From Hyphomicrobiales bacterium (lineage in GTDB: Bacteria > Pseudomonadota > Alphaproteobacteria > Rhizobiales > Rhizobiaceae), in the NCBI GenBank assembly GCA_900471925.1, contig UCGV01000033.1, positions 55,881-119,880 of the forward strand: a DNA stretch of 64,000 nucleotides, read 5' to 3'. The translations under genes and the position numbers were made by a program. Shown one piece after another: positions 43,570-52,178 of the stretch. Every line of letters begins with the position of its first letter. The stretch's first letter is position 1. The notes beneath the pieces were generated by a model. The model was not told the DNA's origin. It worked only from the letters and a program-made list of their open reading frames with translations, and did not search any database.

Positions 43570-43976
43570 TTCTGTGTGGTGCAGACCCGCTGGCACAGCT
43601 CGTGTGCCAGAAGCGTCTGTCGAAGACGGGGGTCGTCCCCTGCGCCATCAGCCGGGGAGGAGGATTCGCTTGCCGAGAACGTCGAGATACGCCGGCCGAG
43701 GCGGATAGCCAGCGCCGTGGTGACGAACCATGCTCGACGCTTGGGTGGGTGCCGTGTCGAGATCTGAAAAGATATCCGCGAGTGGACGTGGTTTTCATCA
43801 TCGCACCCCACCGCCGATCATCGGAGGTTGAGAAGGGCGCCGACTAGATACAGCAGCGGCCCCTCTCTCTTGCTGAGATTGCAGCATCAGCGCGTGTAAT
43901 TTACACGCGCTGGATGTCGCGTCAGTGACCCAGGTCACATGTCCGCGGCCAACCGCCCATCATACCAAGCTAAGAC
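43570..43976. other. Intergenic region
   Basis: About 400 bp downstream of the HWE kinase. No supported gene; short frames are antisense-like in composition. Confidence 0.4.
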
Positions 43977-44001
43977 GGAACGAGGTAAGGCGGTCGGCAT
44001 T
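43977..44001 (+). promoter_or_regulatory. Weak EcfG-like site
   Basis: GGAAC at 43977-43981, 16 nt, CATT at 43998-44001, 38 bp before the small gene at 44039. Confidence 0.3.
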
Positions 44002-44038
44002 CTACGATTGTGCAGTTCGAGGTAGTGGGAGTGCAATT

Positions 44039-44227
44039 ATGACCACGGGAGCCGATGTCGCGATGCTTGGCCGTCGAATCGACGAGCATTCGATCCGCAT
44101 AGAGGAGTTGTTGGTAGCGCGGGCGATGAGGGGCGGCGTTTGGACCTTTGAACTCGATAGGGAGATTGATCGGCGCGAGAGATGGCGCTCGATCCTGGCG
44201 CGGTTGCGGAACCTGTTGTCCGAATGA
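44039..44227 (+). CDS. Small helical hypothetical protein
   Basis: A protein of 62 residues (RRIDEHSIRIEELLVARAMRGG, then WRSILARLRNLLSE), predicted coiled coil. GGAG lies about eight bases before ATG 44039. Family not recognised. Confidence 0.55.
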   Translation: MTTGADVAMLGRRIDEHSIRIEELLVARAMRGGVWTFELDREIDRRERWRSILARLRNLLSE

Positions 44228-45511
44228 ACCCGGAAGCCTGCGGTCACCGTCCCATCATCGAAGAGTGCCAGTCGCTAGCCATAGAGATAATTGTGGCGCT
44301 CGCACGCGGTTTGGCATCCGCCTCCCATGCATCGAACGCTTTCCGCAGGCCGTCGAGATGATAAGGCGAAAAATTTCTTTGGTGATCGTAGCGGATTGGA
44401 AAGCTTATGGCCTTCTCCCCCATCATTGGGCGGGAGCACTATGCTCTCAATCGGCAAAGCCCTTAAAAGTGGCTACCGACAACTTGAGCGTATGCTCTTT
44501 CATCCGAACCGCAGTCGAACGAGTTGCCGGATCACGGCTTGGCAGATCTAGTCACAGATATGAGGGCAAAAACAGACCGCCGGAAGCGGGCAGGGGATCT
44601 AAAGGTGGACCGCAACGCCGTACCGATCGAAGGGTTGAGGAACAAGCAATTCGTCGTGCGGTCCACTAACTAAACCGTAAGGATCGAATAAGGTTCCACC
44701 GCATTTCGTAGGGGCAGCCTCACAGGCAGAGGCCCGATCCCTCGTGCCGACCGGGCCTCTCCCATCGCCACCTCGTCAGGGACGAGCATGGCGGCGGATC
44801 AGGTATGTCCATTCCTAGAAACCGTCAATGCTCCAAGCGTCCAATAAGAACAATTCTGGGGTCGAATAGAAGAGGGAACCGCGCAGCGATGGCCATGGGA
44901 CCGCACTTTACAAGACAGCTTCGCCGCGCGATCCGGCGATCTAACCTTTATGTATGAGAAATGTTCCAGCCGTTCAATTGGGCGGCTTTTCGTTATCCGC
45001 ATGCCGGCGCGTGTGCGGTCGACGGCGGCAGGGCATGACAAAGGAGGTCGGACGGCTTCTATTGGTCGTTATTTACGGTAACAAGCAGGATCGCAACGTG
45101 AGCGCCGGTGTTGAACGCAACGGAGCGTTTTGTGTGTGGAAATGGCTCTATCGGCGCGATTCAATCTTCCACTAAGCTGCCACTAGGGAGATTGCGGGTC
45201 TCCTTTTTACCTCAACCCGGCCAGATCAAAGAGGACCTGCTGAATAGCAAAGACAGACCGCGCCGAACGCGAGCAGCGCGGCACAGCCGCGCCAGGCAAG
45301 GGCGAATTGAACCGGAAAGATGCAACACGAGGGCATGTGCCAGTCGGTCGCGCATGGCCTGAGACAGAGCTCTCAGTTTCGTCGGCCTATCGTCTTTCAG
45401 ACTGTAACCCACGTCGGCGGTGTTTATATTAGCTTTTTGTGCCTGTGTCCGGTACCGTGCAGTTGCCGGGTCTGACGAACCGCATACCGGATGCGTGACC
45501 AGGGATGTGAA
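44228..45511. other. Mostly non-coding stretch
   Basis: About 1.3 kb with only one weak candidate gene (44244-44426). An inverted repeat AGAGGCCCG/CGGGCCTCT spans 44728-44760 without a T-run. Confidence 0.4.
44244..44426 (-). CDS. Possible small hypothetical protein
   Basis: A 60-codon frame (MMGEKAISFPIRYDHQRNF, then LDGLRKAFDAWEADAKPRASATIISM). Protein-like in composition, but no ribosome binding site or promoter was seen. Confidence 0.35.
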   Translation of the reverse strand: MMGEKAISFPIRYDHQRNFSPYHLDGLRKAFDAWEADAKPRASATIISMASDWHSSMMGR

Positions 45512-45676
45512 ATGGCGCACGAAGTTGATCGACTTCAAAGAATTCTTGACCACCTGAAGGCCGCACGCCCGCTCGCCTTGAAGAGTGAAAACCCGAGGGT
45601 GGTTGCACTTATAGACAAGGCGATAGCCCAAGCAGAGAGCAGCTTGCAGCAAACCGGCCACCGCAAATGGCACTGA
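45512..45676 (+). CDS. Small helical hypothetical protein
   Basis: A protein of 54 residues (HEVDRLQRILDHLKAARPLAL, NPRVVALIDKAIAQAESSLQQ), two amphipathic helices. ATG 45512 has a weak GGGA upstream. Family not recognised. Confidence 0.5.
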   Translation: MAHEVDRLQRILDHLKAARPLALKSENPRVVALIDKAIAQAESSLQQTGHRKWH

Positions 45677-46609
45677 AAGAGTTTTCGTACAGGAAAGCGG
45701 TTGCGGTCTGTGCCCATGTTTTTTTATGGGCGATAAATTTTGGTCCAAATCTGTGCCGTTTTATGCACTCAGCACATTTCCTCGGGTGGACTCTGCAAAA
45801 GTCCCGTTCGAACGATAGTTTGTTCTCGTGTAAAAACGCCCCCTCGCCCTTCGGCGTCCAGTCGCGAGGCGTGCCTAGTTAAAGCTTATATTGCATCCAC
45901 GGCCAATCAATGTCTCTTGGTTACCTGTGGGGCAGGGGCGATCTCAGCGCGGGATGGCAGTCTGCCGCCGGCGAAATCTCGACGTTCGCGTTGAAAGCCC
46001 AGCTTGTCCGATTTTGCGAAATTGTGAAAACGACGCTTAGCGATTTTTGGAGCAGCGTTGAAATGCGTCGGCAACGTTTGCGCCAAAGGCCGGAGGAGGC
46101 CTCAATTCGAGAACGAAAATCCTTGGAACGCGCAACATGAACCACTGGCGAATAACGCCAACGGCTCAAAGCCACGCGGCCGCGTCCCTTTTGCGTGAAA
46201 AATTTGGCGCAGAATGATTTGAAGGGCGACTATGCACATTGTTGGGGCGCATCCAGAGCGAAGAGTAGCCTCAGAATGCGTCGATACACTCGGACGGCAC
46301 CAGTAAGGTTTTCATTTCTTTATGACGGCCACAGCCAGTCATCCCTGCCATCGAAGATAAAGGAAGCGTGATAATCGGCGATAATGTATTTCGAAATAGT
46401 GGATTTTCCTGGGATCCACTCCAACTTCCGTACTACTGATGCTGCAATGTCAGTGAGTACCATAGGACAGGTCGCTTCCTTACCTGCACTCCTCTCCGTC
46501 TTTTTTACTCTGAATCGGCTCCGATTTAAATCCCAATGGTCCATCAGCACGATATCGGACCAAGTGCAGATGAGACGTCGGCGAGGCTTGAGGGCGTCGC
46601 TCCGAGCAA
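45677..46609. other. Non-coding or decayed region
   Basis: About 930 bp, less GC-rich than the operons. Short frames on both strands (for example 45910-46140 plus and 46320-46550 minus) have protein-like stretches but no start signals and no recognised family. Confidence 0.35.
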
Positions 46610-46805
46610 AGGGCTAGGCGAGCCATCGGCCTCACATCGATTGAGTCCGGCTGCAACTCCAACTCGTTGCGCAAGCCGAGAAAGTCACGGCCATTCGAGG
46701 CGGCTGCGATCGGTTATCCGCGCGATGACCCGCCAGCTTTTGTTGAACCTCCGAGCTTCGTAGCGTCCCATCCGCAGCGTCGACGGGTGCATTAAAGGAC
46801 GCCAT
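46610..46805 (-). pseudogene. Decayed paralogue of the gene at 41995-42219
   Basis: Segments equivalent to LRYEAQQSDGTWQIIDRMTD (here GRYEARRFNKSWRVIARITD) and AASNGRDLVKLR (here AASNGRDFLGLR) occur in order. They lie in different frames from the ATG at 46805 and from each other, so at least two frameshifts separate it from a working copy. Confidence 0.7.
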
Positions 46806-47358
46806 GATCGGATCACGCCTTTTGACGACAACATCATTGCTGCGCCAGTCTCGCACTTATACTTGCTATAACATAACGTGATAAGCTATGTAACTTATGC
46901 CATCTCCGTAGTCTCCATAGCGTCATAGGATATATCGCCGCTCTCGGCACCAGCCTTTATCAAGCAGATGGCAAGCCGTGGTAGCGCAATGGCTACAGAG
47001 CTTTCGGGAGTTCCCATCCCGGCAGAAGCCCGCGAGTTTTATCCTGACGCGGTGATCGAGGCCACCTTGTGATCAGAGCCTGCCCGACATGCTCTCACCG
47101 GTGTCGACTATATAGTCTCGCGATACAGCCTGGCGCTACCTGGGGTGTAGTACGTCAATATTGTCGGACGCGGGTGCGAAATCGATGACAAGCGCGTCTC
47201 GGGATTAGTTCGCTGCCAATTCGGCACCGTCTCCAGTTGATTGCAAAGGGAGGTAATGAGGCGCACGCCGAGGCTTTCAAAATACAACCAAATGCTGAAT
47301 TTGCTCTTTGTAAAAACTAAAAGTTGACACTCTGTCGCGGACAATCTATATATCTGCA
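46806..47358. other. AT-richer region, nothing recognised
   Basis: About 550 bp upstream of the second 63-bp repeat. No supported gene, tRNA or terminator. Confidence 0.4.
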
Positions 47359-47421
47359 ATCGATCTTTTGCTTGCCGAGCTTTGTCTACCGCGCGATTGA
47401 CACCGTGCTCTAAACGAACTT
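47359..47421 (+). repeat. 63-bp dispersed repeat, copy B
   Basis: The partner of 41216-41278 (56 of 63 identical). On the minus strand its right end would encode a lysine-phenylalanine-stop like the DUF2934 gene end, but the rest of that gene is absent here. It lies 80 bp before the cold-shock gene. Confidence 0.8.
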
Positions 47422-47500
47422 CCTTTCAAAAATAGTCGTTACCGTCGTCCTAGAGGCATCGCTTCTAGGTTCCTCTCTCTATGCTTCGGAAGGGTTCATC

Positions 47501-47710
47501 GTGACCACAGGCACAGTAAAATGGTTCAATTCCACCAAAGGCTTCGGCTTCATTCAACCTGATAATGGCGGCGCCGATGCGTTCGTCCATATCTCTGCTG
47601 TCGAGCGCGCGGGCATGCGCGAACTCGTCGAAGGCCAGAAGATCGGCTTCGAACTGGAGCGAGATAACAAGTCGGGCAAGATGTCCGCCTGCAATCTCCT
47701 GGCTGCCTAA
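47501..47710 (+). CDS. cspA: Cold-shock domain protein
   Basis: A CspA-type OB-fold protein of 69 residues: TGTVKWFNSTKGFGFI with RNP1 (residues 13-18) and DAFVHIS as RNP2. It starts at GTG 47501 with GGAAGGG upstream. It binds single-stranded RNA/DNA and acts as an RNA chaperone. The roughly 80-nt segment between the 63-bp repeat and the start may be its leader. Confidence 0.95.
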   Translation: MTTGTVKWFNSTKGFGFIQPDNGGADAFVHISAVERAGMRELVEGQKIGFELERDNKSGKMSACNLLAA

Positions 47711-47840
47711 CATCCGGTATCCGCTTTCCTTTGACCACGGATGTACTGGCATTGCTGAGAGCATGATACCAACCGAGGTCAGGCAGTTCGCCTGGCCTTT
47801 TTTGTTGCCGCCGTATCTGGCGGCCTAATCCGGAAAACCC

Positions 47841-48065
47841 ATGTCACAAGCACACAGCAAATCTCGCCAGGAGGCAGAGATTGCCTTCGGCAATCTGCAA
47901 TCGCAGTTTTTCGCCCGCAACAACGCGGTCGAAGAGCTCGACTGCCTCGTTCGATCGCGCGACGAAAAAACACTTCGCCTTCGCGAAGCGCGTCTCGCAA
48001 AGGAACTGCAGGACCGTGCAGCAACGACCGCCTCTCTGCTCGCCAAACGCGCCAAAACGGCCTGA
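47841..48065 (+). CDS. Small hypothetical protein downstream of cspA
   Basis: A protein of 74 residues, helical and charged (FGNLQSQFFARNNAVEELDCL, LRLREARLAKELQDRAATTA). Probably expressed with cspA or the DUF6481 gene that follows by 37 bp. Family not recognised. Confidence 0.65.
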   Translation: MSQAHSKSRQEAEIAFGNLQSQFFARNNAVEELDCLVRSRDEKTLRLREARLAKELQDRAATTASLLAKRAKTA

Positions 48066-48101
48066 CAACTCTCCCTCACAATACGATCCAAGGACAGACA
48101 T

Positions 48102-48482
48102 TTGAAGAACGCTAGAAACAACGAGATTTCCGACCGTCGCGCAGCCGCTGCCGAAGCGAAGACCGCTCTTCTGAGGGCCTACTCCGCTGCAAAGATCGCC
48201 GCTGAACCGGCTAGGCAGGCGCGACAGGCGGAACGCATCGCCATTGCAGCAGCAAGGGAAGAGCGGCGACTTGAGCGCGAACGGCTGAAGCTTGCGCAGT
48301 CGGAACGCCTGGTGATCGAGGCAGCCGAGCAACTGAAAGCCGTGGCAGCCGCAGCGCAAGCCGAGACTGAAGCACACGAGACAAGCGAGAAAAACCGCAT
48401 CGCGCGCGTGATCGAGGATGAAGCGGCGCGAAAGGCTGAACGCGATCGACGCTACGCCAATCGCAAAGCAAGGCAGGCTTAG
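48102..48482 (+). CDS. DUF6481 family protein
   Basis: An Ala/Glu/Arg-rich helical protein of 126 residues: SDRRAAAAEAKTALLRAY at the start and ERDRRYANRKARQA at the end match DUF6481. It starts at TTG 48102 with AAGGA about eight bases upstream. This is a cspA-neighbour family in rhizobia, of unknown function. Confidence 0.8.
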   Translation: MKNARNNEISDRRAAAAEAKTALLRAYSAAKIAAEPARQARQAERIAIAAAREERRLERERLKLAQSERLVIEAAEQLKAVAAAAQAETEAHETSEKNRIARVIEDEAARKAERDRRYANRKARQA

Positions 48483-48678
48483 GTTCCCGGATCGGCGACA
48501 CATGTGACCGATCGAACTGAAGACTGGTCGACTCGGCATCGCCGTATGAGCGACCAGGCCCCCTTCCGGGATGGCATAGGCCGTTCCCGTCGACTTGCAA
48601 AGACGTTTCTCTAAGACCAGTTTCCTAGTTGTCGGGCCGGAGGTTCTATACGGTTCAAGAGCGGGCAAGCGGGTTCAT

Positions 48679-49111
48679 TTAGATTTTGAGCCCGCGAAGG
48701 GGATTGAGTATCTCTACCCCGTGAAAATCGCGTTCGTTGTCAGTGACAACAATGCAGCCGTTGGCTTGAGCGACGGCAGCGACGATTGTGTCGAGAACGT
48801 TGCGTGGGCGCCCTGACGCCTTTCCGTCAGCCATCAACTGCCCCCAGATGAGCGCTGCTTTTTTCATCAAAGGCAAGGATGCGATTGGCAAACAGCGACT
48901 GCGGCCCATCAGCGCTTACGAACCAAGCTTCAAGAGCCGCCCGGTTTTTGCCACCGGTCTTCTCCAGAATACCCCTTCGTATCTCTGCTATTGTTAAAGA
49001 AGCGATGAGCAGATCCTCATCTGTCTGCTCTGCCATCCAATTAATCAACGAGGCTGATGGTTCTCGCTTGGTGACATTGCTAAGGATGTTGGTATCAAGC
49101 AGGTAGCGCAT
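48679..49111 (-). pseudogene. vapC: VapC-type PIN toxin split by one extra base
   Basis: The N-terminal part MRYLLDTNILSNV (Asp6) with EIRRGI and LEAWF reads in frame to an A6 tract (T6 on the plus strand near 48857-48862). With five A it continues as K-A-A-L-I-W-G into DGKASGRPRNVLDTIVAA and VVTDNERDF (the C-terminal acidic residues), ending near 48679. As written, the toxin ends in an unrelated tail after about 94 residues. PIN toxins cleave RNA; without the second acidic cluster it would be inactive. Confidence 0.85.
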
Positions 49112-49410
49112 TACAAATCGATCTCACGCCCCTCTTCACTTGATCGGCCAAACTCAATATCTTCTCCAACCAGGGGGGAGCGACGGAGAGAGGCGAGAAT
49201 TCCACCTTTTTTAGGCGGTTTTCCGTTGAGCGTTTCACTGACCAAGACGCGCAGATTGGCTGCCTCGGAGCTATCTTCTGCCAATCGTCGCGCAAGCGAT
49301 CTGATGAGGTTGCGATCGCTGGCGCGACCGAGCACTTCGAAACGGGCGAGGCCACGATCACCCAAGCGGCTTCTATAATTCTGAATTGCACGTGTCTGCG
49401 AGCTTGCCAT
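49111..49410 (-). CDS. Antitoxin partner of VapC
   Basis: A protein of 99 residues (LGDRGLARFEVLGRASDRNLIRSLARRL helix-turn region, then a Pro/Lys linker and acidic tail). Its TAA overlaps the toxin ATG (TAATG), the usual arrangement. Plasmid-borne or chromosomal type II modules of this layout autoregulate. The antitoxin appears intact. Confidence 0.75.
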   Translation of the reverse strand: MASSQTRAIQNYRSRLGDRGLARFEVLGRASDRNLIRSLARRLAEDSSEAANLRVLVSETLNGKPPKKGGILASLRRSPLVGEDIEFGRSSEEGREIDL

Positions 49411-49738
49411 CCAATACTCCCGGTATTTCCAGTAATATAGCTAGACAAGCCGACTTCCGCGGCCGACCCAATGGATTTGACGGCCATGCGGAGCTATTCA
49501 GCTTTAAGGTGAGCTTTAGCATTGGGGTAGGAGAATCGATTTGGCACGGCGGCAAAGTTGACCAGAAATTAGCTACCGACTGAAACCGAGTGGCTCAGTG
49601 ATAAGCTCTGGCCCCCTCTTCCGGATCAGTGCGTAATTGACGATATTGAGCCCGAACGAGGGCTTAGACATGTGTCGATTTCACAGCTAAATACGGCGAA
49701 GAAACGGTGCGCAGGTTTGAGGCGGCGGCCTTCGCGAG
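49411..49738. other. Intergenic region
   Basis: About 330 bp upstream of the antitoxin. No promoter match or supported gene recognised. Confidence 0.35.
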
Positions 49739-49848
49739 TGGAGTGATGAGCAGAAGGCGCAGATTTTTGCCGAGAGCTACGAGCCGGGCGTCAAGGTCTG
49801 TCTAATGGCTCGGCATCACGGATTGACCTCGCAGCAACCATTTAGCTA
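49739..49848 (+). mobile_element. IS66-type orfA (TnpA) fragment
   Basis: A short in-frame stretch (WSDEQKAQIFAESYEPGVKV, then MARHHGLTSQQPF) matches the N-terminal helix-turn-helix of IS66/IS3-type accessory transposase proteins. It ends in TAG after about 37 codons, and no inverted repeats or tnpB/tnpC follow. Confidence 0.7.
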
Positions 49849-49918
49849 GCGTCGGTTTCTTCCGACGGCAAATTCTAGCAATGCCAAGATCCCGGCCGCG
49901 CTGGTCGATCGTCGGGCA

Positions 49919-50300
49919 TCAGTTTTCCGGAGGCATGGTCGACGCAATGTCCACGATGCTCTGAAACTCAGGCAGATACTCTGGCCGATTGACGACGAGA
50001 TAACTGACAACGCGGGAATTTCCGAGTAGGCGCTTGAGGTAACTTTTGACAACCGTCAGCTCCAGATGGTCCTTTCCGTATGTATCCTGGATTGATGCCA
50101 TGGCCTCTTTGCAGCCGGGATAGCTCCTTTTCCATGCGAGCAATGGCATCGGCGGTCATTCCCTTGATGCTCTTGGGTTGTCCGGCTCAGCCAACTGGTT
50201 GCGTGGTGTTCCCGCCAATATTGCTGCCGCGTAGGCGACAGAATAATTGTTGGCGTTGATCATCAGGTGTTCGCCTTCGACCAGTGGCACTTGCAAGAGC
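49919..50300 (-). pseudogene. Remnant of a RepB/ParB-like plasmid partition protein
   Basis: Three segments typical of the RepB C-terminal region lie in order in different frames. First is VEGEHLMINANNYSVAYAAA with GTPRNQLAEP, then MTADAIARMEKELSRLQ, then YGKDHLELTVVKSYLKRLLG with NRPEYLPEFQSIV, ending TGA 49919. At least two frame changes are required. The N-terminal nuclease-like domain is not recognisable. It indicates past plasmid content in this region. Confidence 0.65.
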
Positions 50301-50441
50301 CTGCAATCATGTGTCCCATTGCCGCCATCGACGCTGGAAGGCAAGCGGACTGAACCCCACGACATCCCTGACTGCATTTGAACGACGTTGTGCTCATGCC
50401 CGACGCGGCCGCCGGCTTGGGATGCCGTGTTCGATCCCAAA

Positions 50442-50466
50442 GGAACACTGTGCCCCCGCGGGGGTT
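50442..50466 (+). promoter_or_regulatory. EcfG/RpoE2-type promoter
   Basis: GGAAC at 50442-50446, 16 nt, GGTT at 50463-50466, 44 bp before the KGG-like small gene. Confidence 0.72.
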
Positions 50467-50509
50467 AGTGATCCGAGATCGAGCCGATCTCTAATGGAGG
50501 AGTACCATC

Positions 50510-50674
50510 ATGGCATCGACAAGTGGGTCGCAAAGTAGCAAAGCCGGAAGCAAGTCTGGTGGCGCCAGGAGCGCGACTTCGAAGCAAAGCACGAGCTCGT
50601 CGTCGGGCAAGCAAGGGGGCTCTCACGAGCAACATGTGAAAGCCGGCGAGCAAAGTCACAAGAACTCGAAGTAA
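50510..50674 (+). CDS. Small Ser/Gly/Lys-rich stress protein (54 aa)
   Basis: A low-complexity protein (MASTSGSQSSKAGSKSGGAR, then GKQGGSHEQHVKAGEQSHK). It recalls KGG/YciG-type stress proteins by composition, though a strict KGG repeat is absent. GGAGGAG precedes ATG 50510. The upstream EcfG-type promoter and a terminator 15 bp downstream make it a complete monocistronic unit. Confidence 0.78.
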   Translation: MASTSGSQSSKAGSKSGGARSATSKQSTSSSSGKQGGSHEQHVKAGEQSHKNSK

Positions 50675-50688
50675 CAAAGCATTCAGGG

Positions 50689-50707
50689 GCCCGCTTCGGC
50701 GGGCTTT
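50689..50707 (+). terminator. Rho-independent terminator
   Basis: GCCCGC-TTCG-GCGGGC, a UUCG-capped 6-bp stem, followed by TTT. Confidence 0.75.
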
Positions 50708-50769
50708 CCTGTTGCAGGGTTCGAAGCATCGGCAGCAACTCAACAATGAACCTAATTAGGAGATTTTGG

Positions 50770-51183
50770 GTGAAAGTACGAGAATTCATGACCGCCCATG
50801 TGGTCTCTGCCAATCCGACCGATACCGTGGAAGATGTGGCGAGGATGATGTCTGAGATCGATAGCGGCGCCATCCCGGTCATGGAAGACGGCCTTGTCGC
50901 TGGAATAATCACCGACCGCGATATCGTGATACGCGTGATCGCTGAGCGCAAGGACGCCTTCACGCCTGTCTCCGATGTCATGACCCAAGGGGTGGAAAGC
51001 TGCCTTGAGGATGACGACATCGCTGAGGCTGCCAAACGCATGGCCGAATTACAGATGCGCCGGCTCGTCGTGTTCAACAGCAAGGGACAGTTTTCGGGCA
51101 TCATCTCGCTCGGCGACATAGCGATAGAGCATCAGGGCAATCTGGCGACCGAAGCGCTTGAAGAAATCTCGCAGGACGAATGA
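50770..51183 (+). CDS. CBS-pair domain protein
   Basis: About 137 residues made of two CBS motifs: VREFMTAHVVSANPTDTVEDVARMM with GIITDRDIVIRV, then VSDVMTQGVESC with RLVVFNSKGQFSGIISLGDIA. It likely binds an adenosyl ligand as a stand-alone sensor. It starts at GTG 50770 with AGGAG upstream. Similar proteins are common in rhizobial stress loci. Confidence 0.92.
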   Translation: MKVREFMTAHVVSANPTDTVEDVARMMSEIDSGAIPVMEDGLVAGIITDRDIVIRVIAERKDAFTPVSDVMTQGVESCLEDDDIAEAAKRMAELQMRRLVVFNSKGQFSGIISLGDIAIEHQGNLATEALEEISQDE

Positions 51184-51246
51184 TGCCTTTATTTCTGGAC
51201 GCAAACTGTGACGACTGCCTGAGACCCAACCGCGGGGACGCCGAGC

Positions 51247-52137
51247 GTGGCGGATAAAACTGCCGAAGATGCCGCGGCACGACGCGTGCGACGCGCTGAA
51301 CGGCGAGAAAAGCAGCGAGAGGCAAATGTTGATCGTGCCGCCAATATGCATCGGGTGCGACTTGTCCCTCGGCAGACTAGCAAACTTTTGCCGGTGGATC
51401 ATCTCACGGGTCGCATCCATATCGGCTGCTCCGGTTGGTACTACTGGCACTGGAAAGGGAACTTCTATCCCAGAGATGTTCCGTCGGGCCAATATTTCTC
51501 GATCTATCAGGAGCACTTCGAGACGGTCGAGCTCAACGCGCCGTTCTACTCCTGGCCGACGATCGGTGCGGTCAAGACCTGGATCCGCCAAGCCGGCTCG
51601 AGCTTCGTATATACCATCAAGGTTTGCGAACTGATCACCCACATCAAGCGGTTTGAGGACACTAGGATCCTGATTGAGGATTTTGGCTATATCGCCGATC
51701 TTCTCGGCACGAGGATGGGATGTTTTCTGTTTCAGCTGCCGCCGAGCGTCCACTATAATCCGGACATGCTGCAGTCCATTCTAGCGCAGCTTGACCCGCG
51801 CCACAGGAACGTCGTCGAGTTTCGTCACAAGAGCTGGTGGAACGAAAAGGTTTTTGACGCCTTCAAGGCGGCGGGGACGATCTTTTGTTCATGCAGCGGT
51901 CCCCGGTTGCCCGACGAACTCGTGCGCACTGCCGATGACATCTACATACGGTTCCACGGGATCGAACAATGGTATCGCCACGACTATTCCGACGACGAGC
52001 TCATGGTTTGGACCGAGCGGATTAGCCGCAGCGGGGCGAAAACGGTATGGGCTTATTTCAACAACGATCGTGACGGTCATTCCATTAAAAATGCCAAAAG
52101 GCTGGCGGAACTGCTCAGTCTCGCCCTGCAAGCTTGA
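51247..52137 (+). CDS. DUF72 (YecE) family protein
   Basis: A protein of 296 residues. A basic 45-residue leader precedes the DUF72 TIM-barrel-like domain: IHIGCSGWYYWHWKGNFYP, YFSIYQEHFETVELNAPFY, CFLFQLPPSV, NVVEFRHKSWW, YIRFHGIEQWY, VWAYFNNDRDGHSI. All canonical blocks are present. It starts at GTG 51247. The family has no proven activity, but is often next to repair genes; here a DNA ligase follows directly. Confidence 0.92.
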   Translation: MADKTAEDAAARRVRRAERREKQREANVDRAANMHRVRLVPRQTSKLLPVDHLTGRIHIGCSGWYYWHWKGNFYPRDVPSGQYFSIYQEHFETVELNAPFYSWPTIGAVKTWIRQAGSSFVYTIKVCELITHIKRFEDTRILIEDFGYIADLLGTRMGCFLFQLPPSVHYNPDMLQSILAQLDPRHRNVVEFRHKSWWNEKVFDAFKAAGTIFCSCSGPRLPDELVRTADDIYIRFHGIEQWYRHDYSDDELMVWTERISRSGAKTVWAYFNNDRDGHSIKNAKRLAELLSLALQA

Positions 52138-52178
52138 CATTTCGAGGAAACAAATGGTGAAGCAATGAAAGTTGTGGC

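Noticed and set aside
46980..47060. tRNA-like GC-rich stretch with short inverted repeats
   Set aside because: No cloverleaf with a recognisable T-loop and acceptor stem could be drawn.
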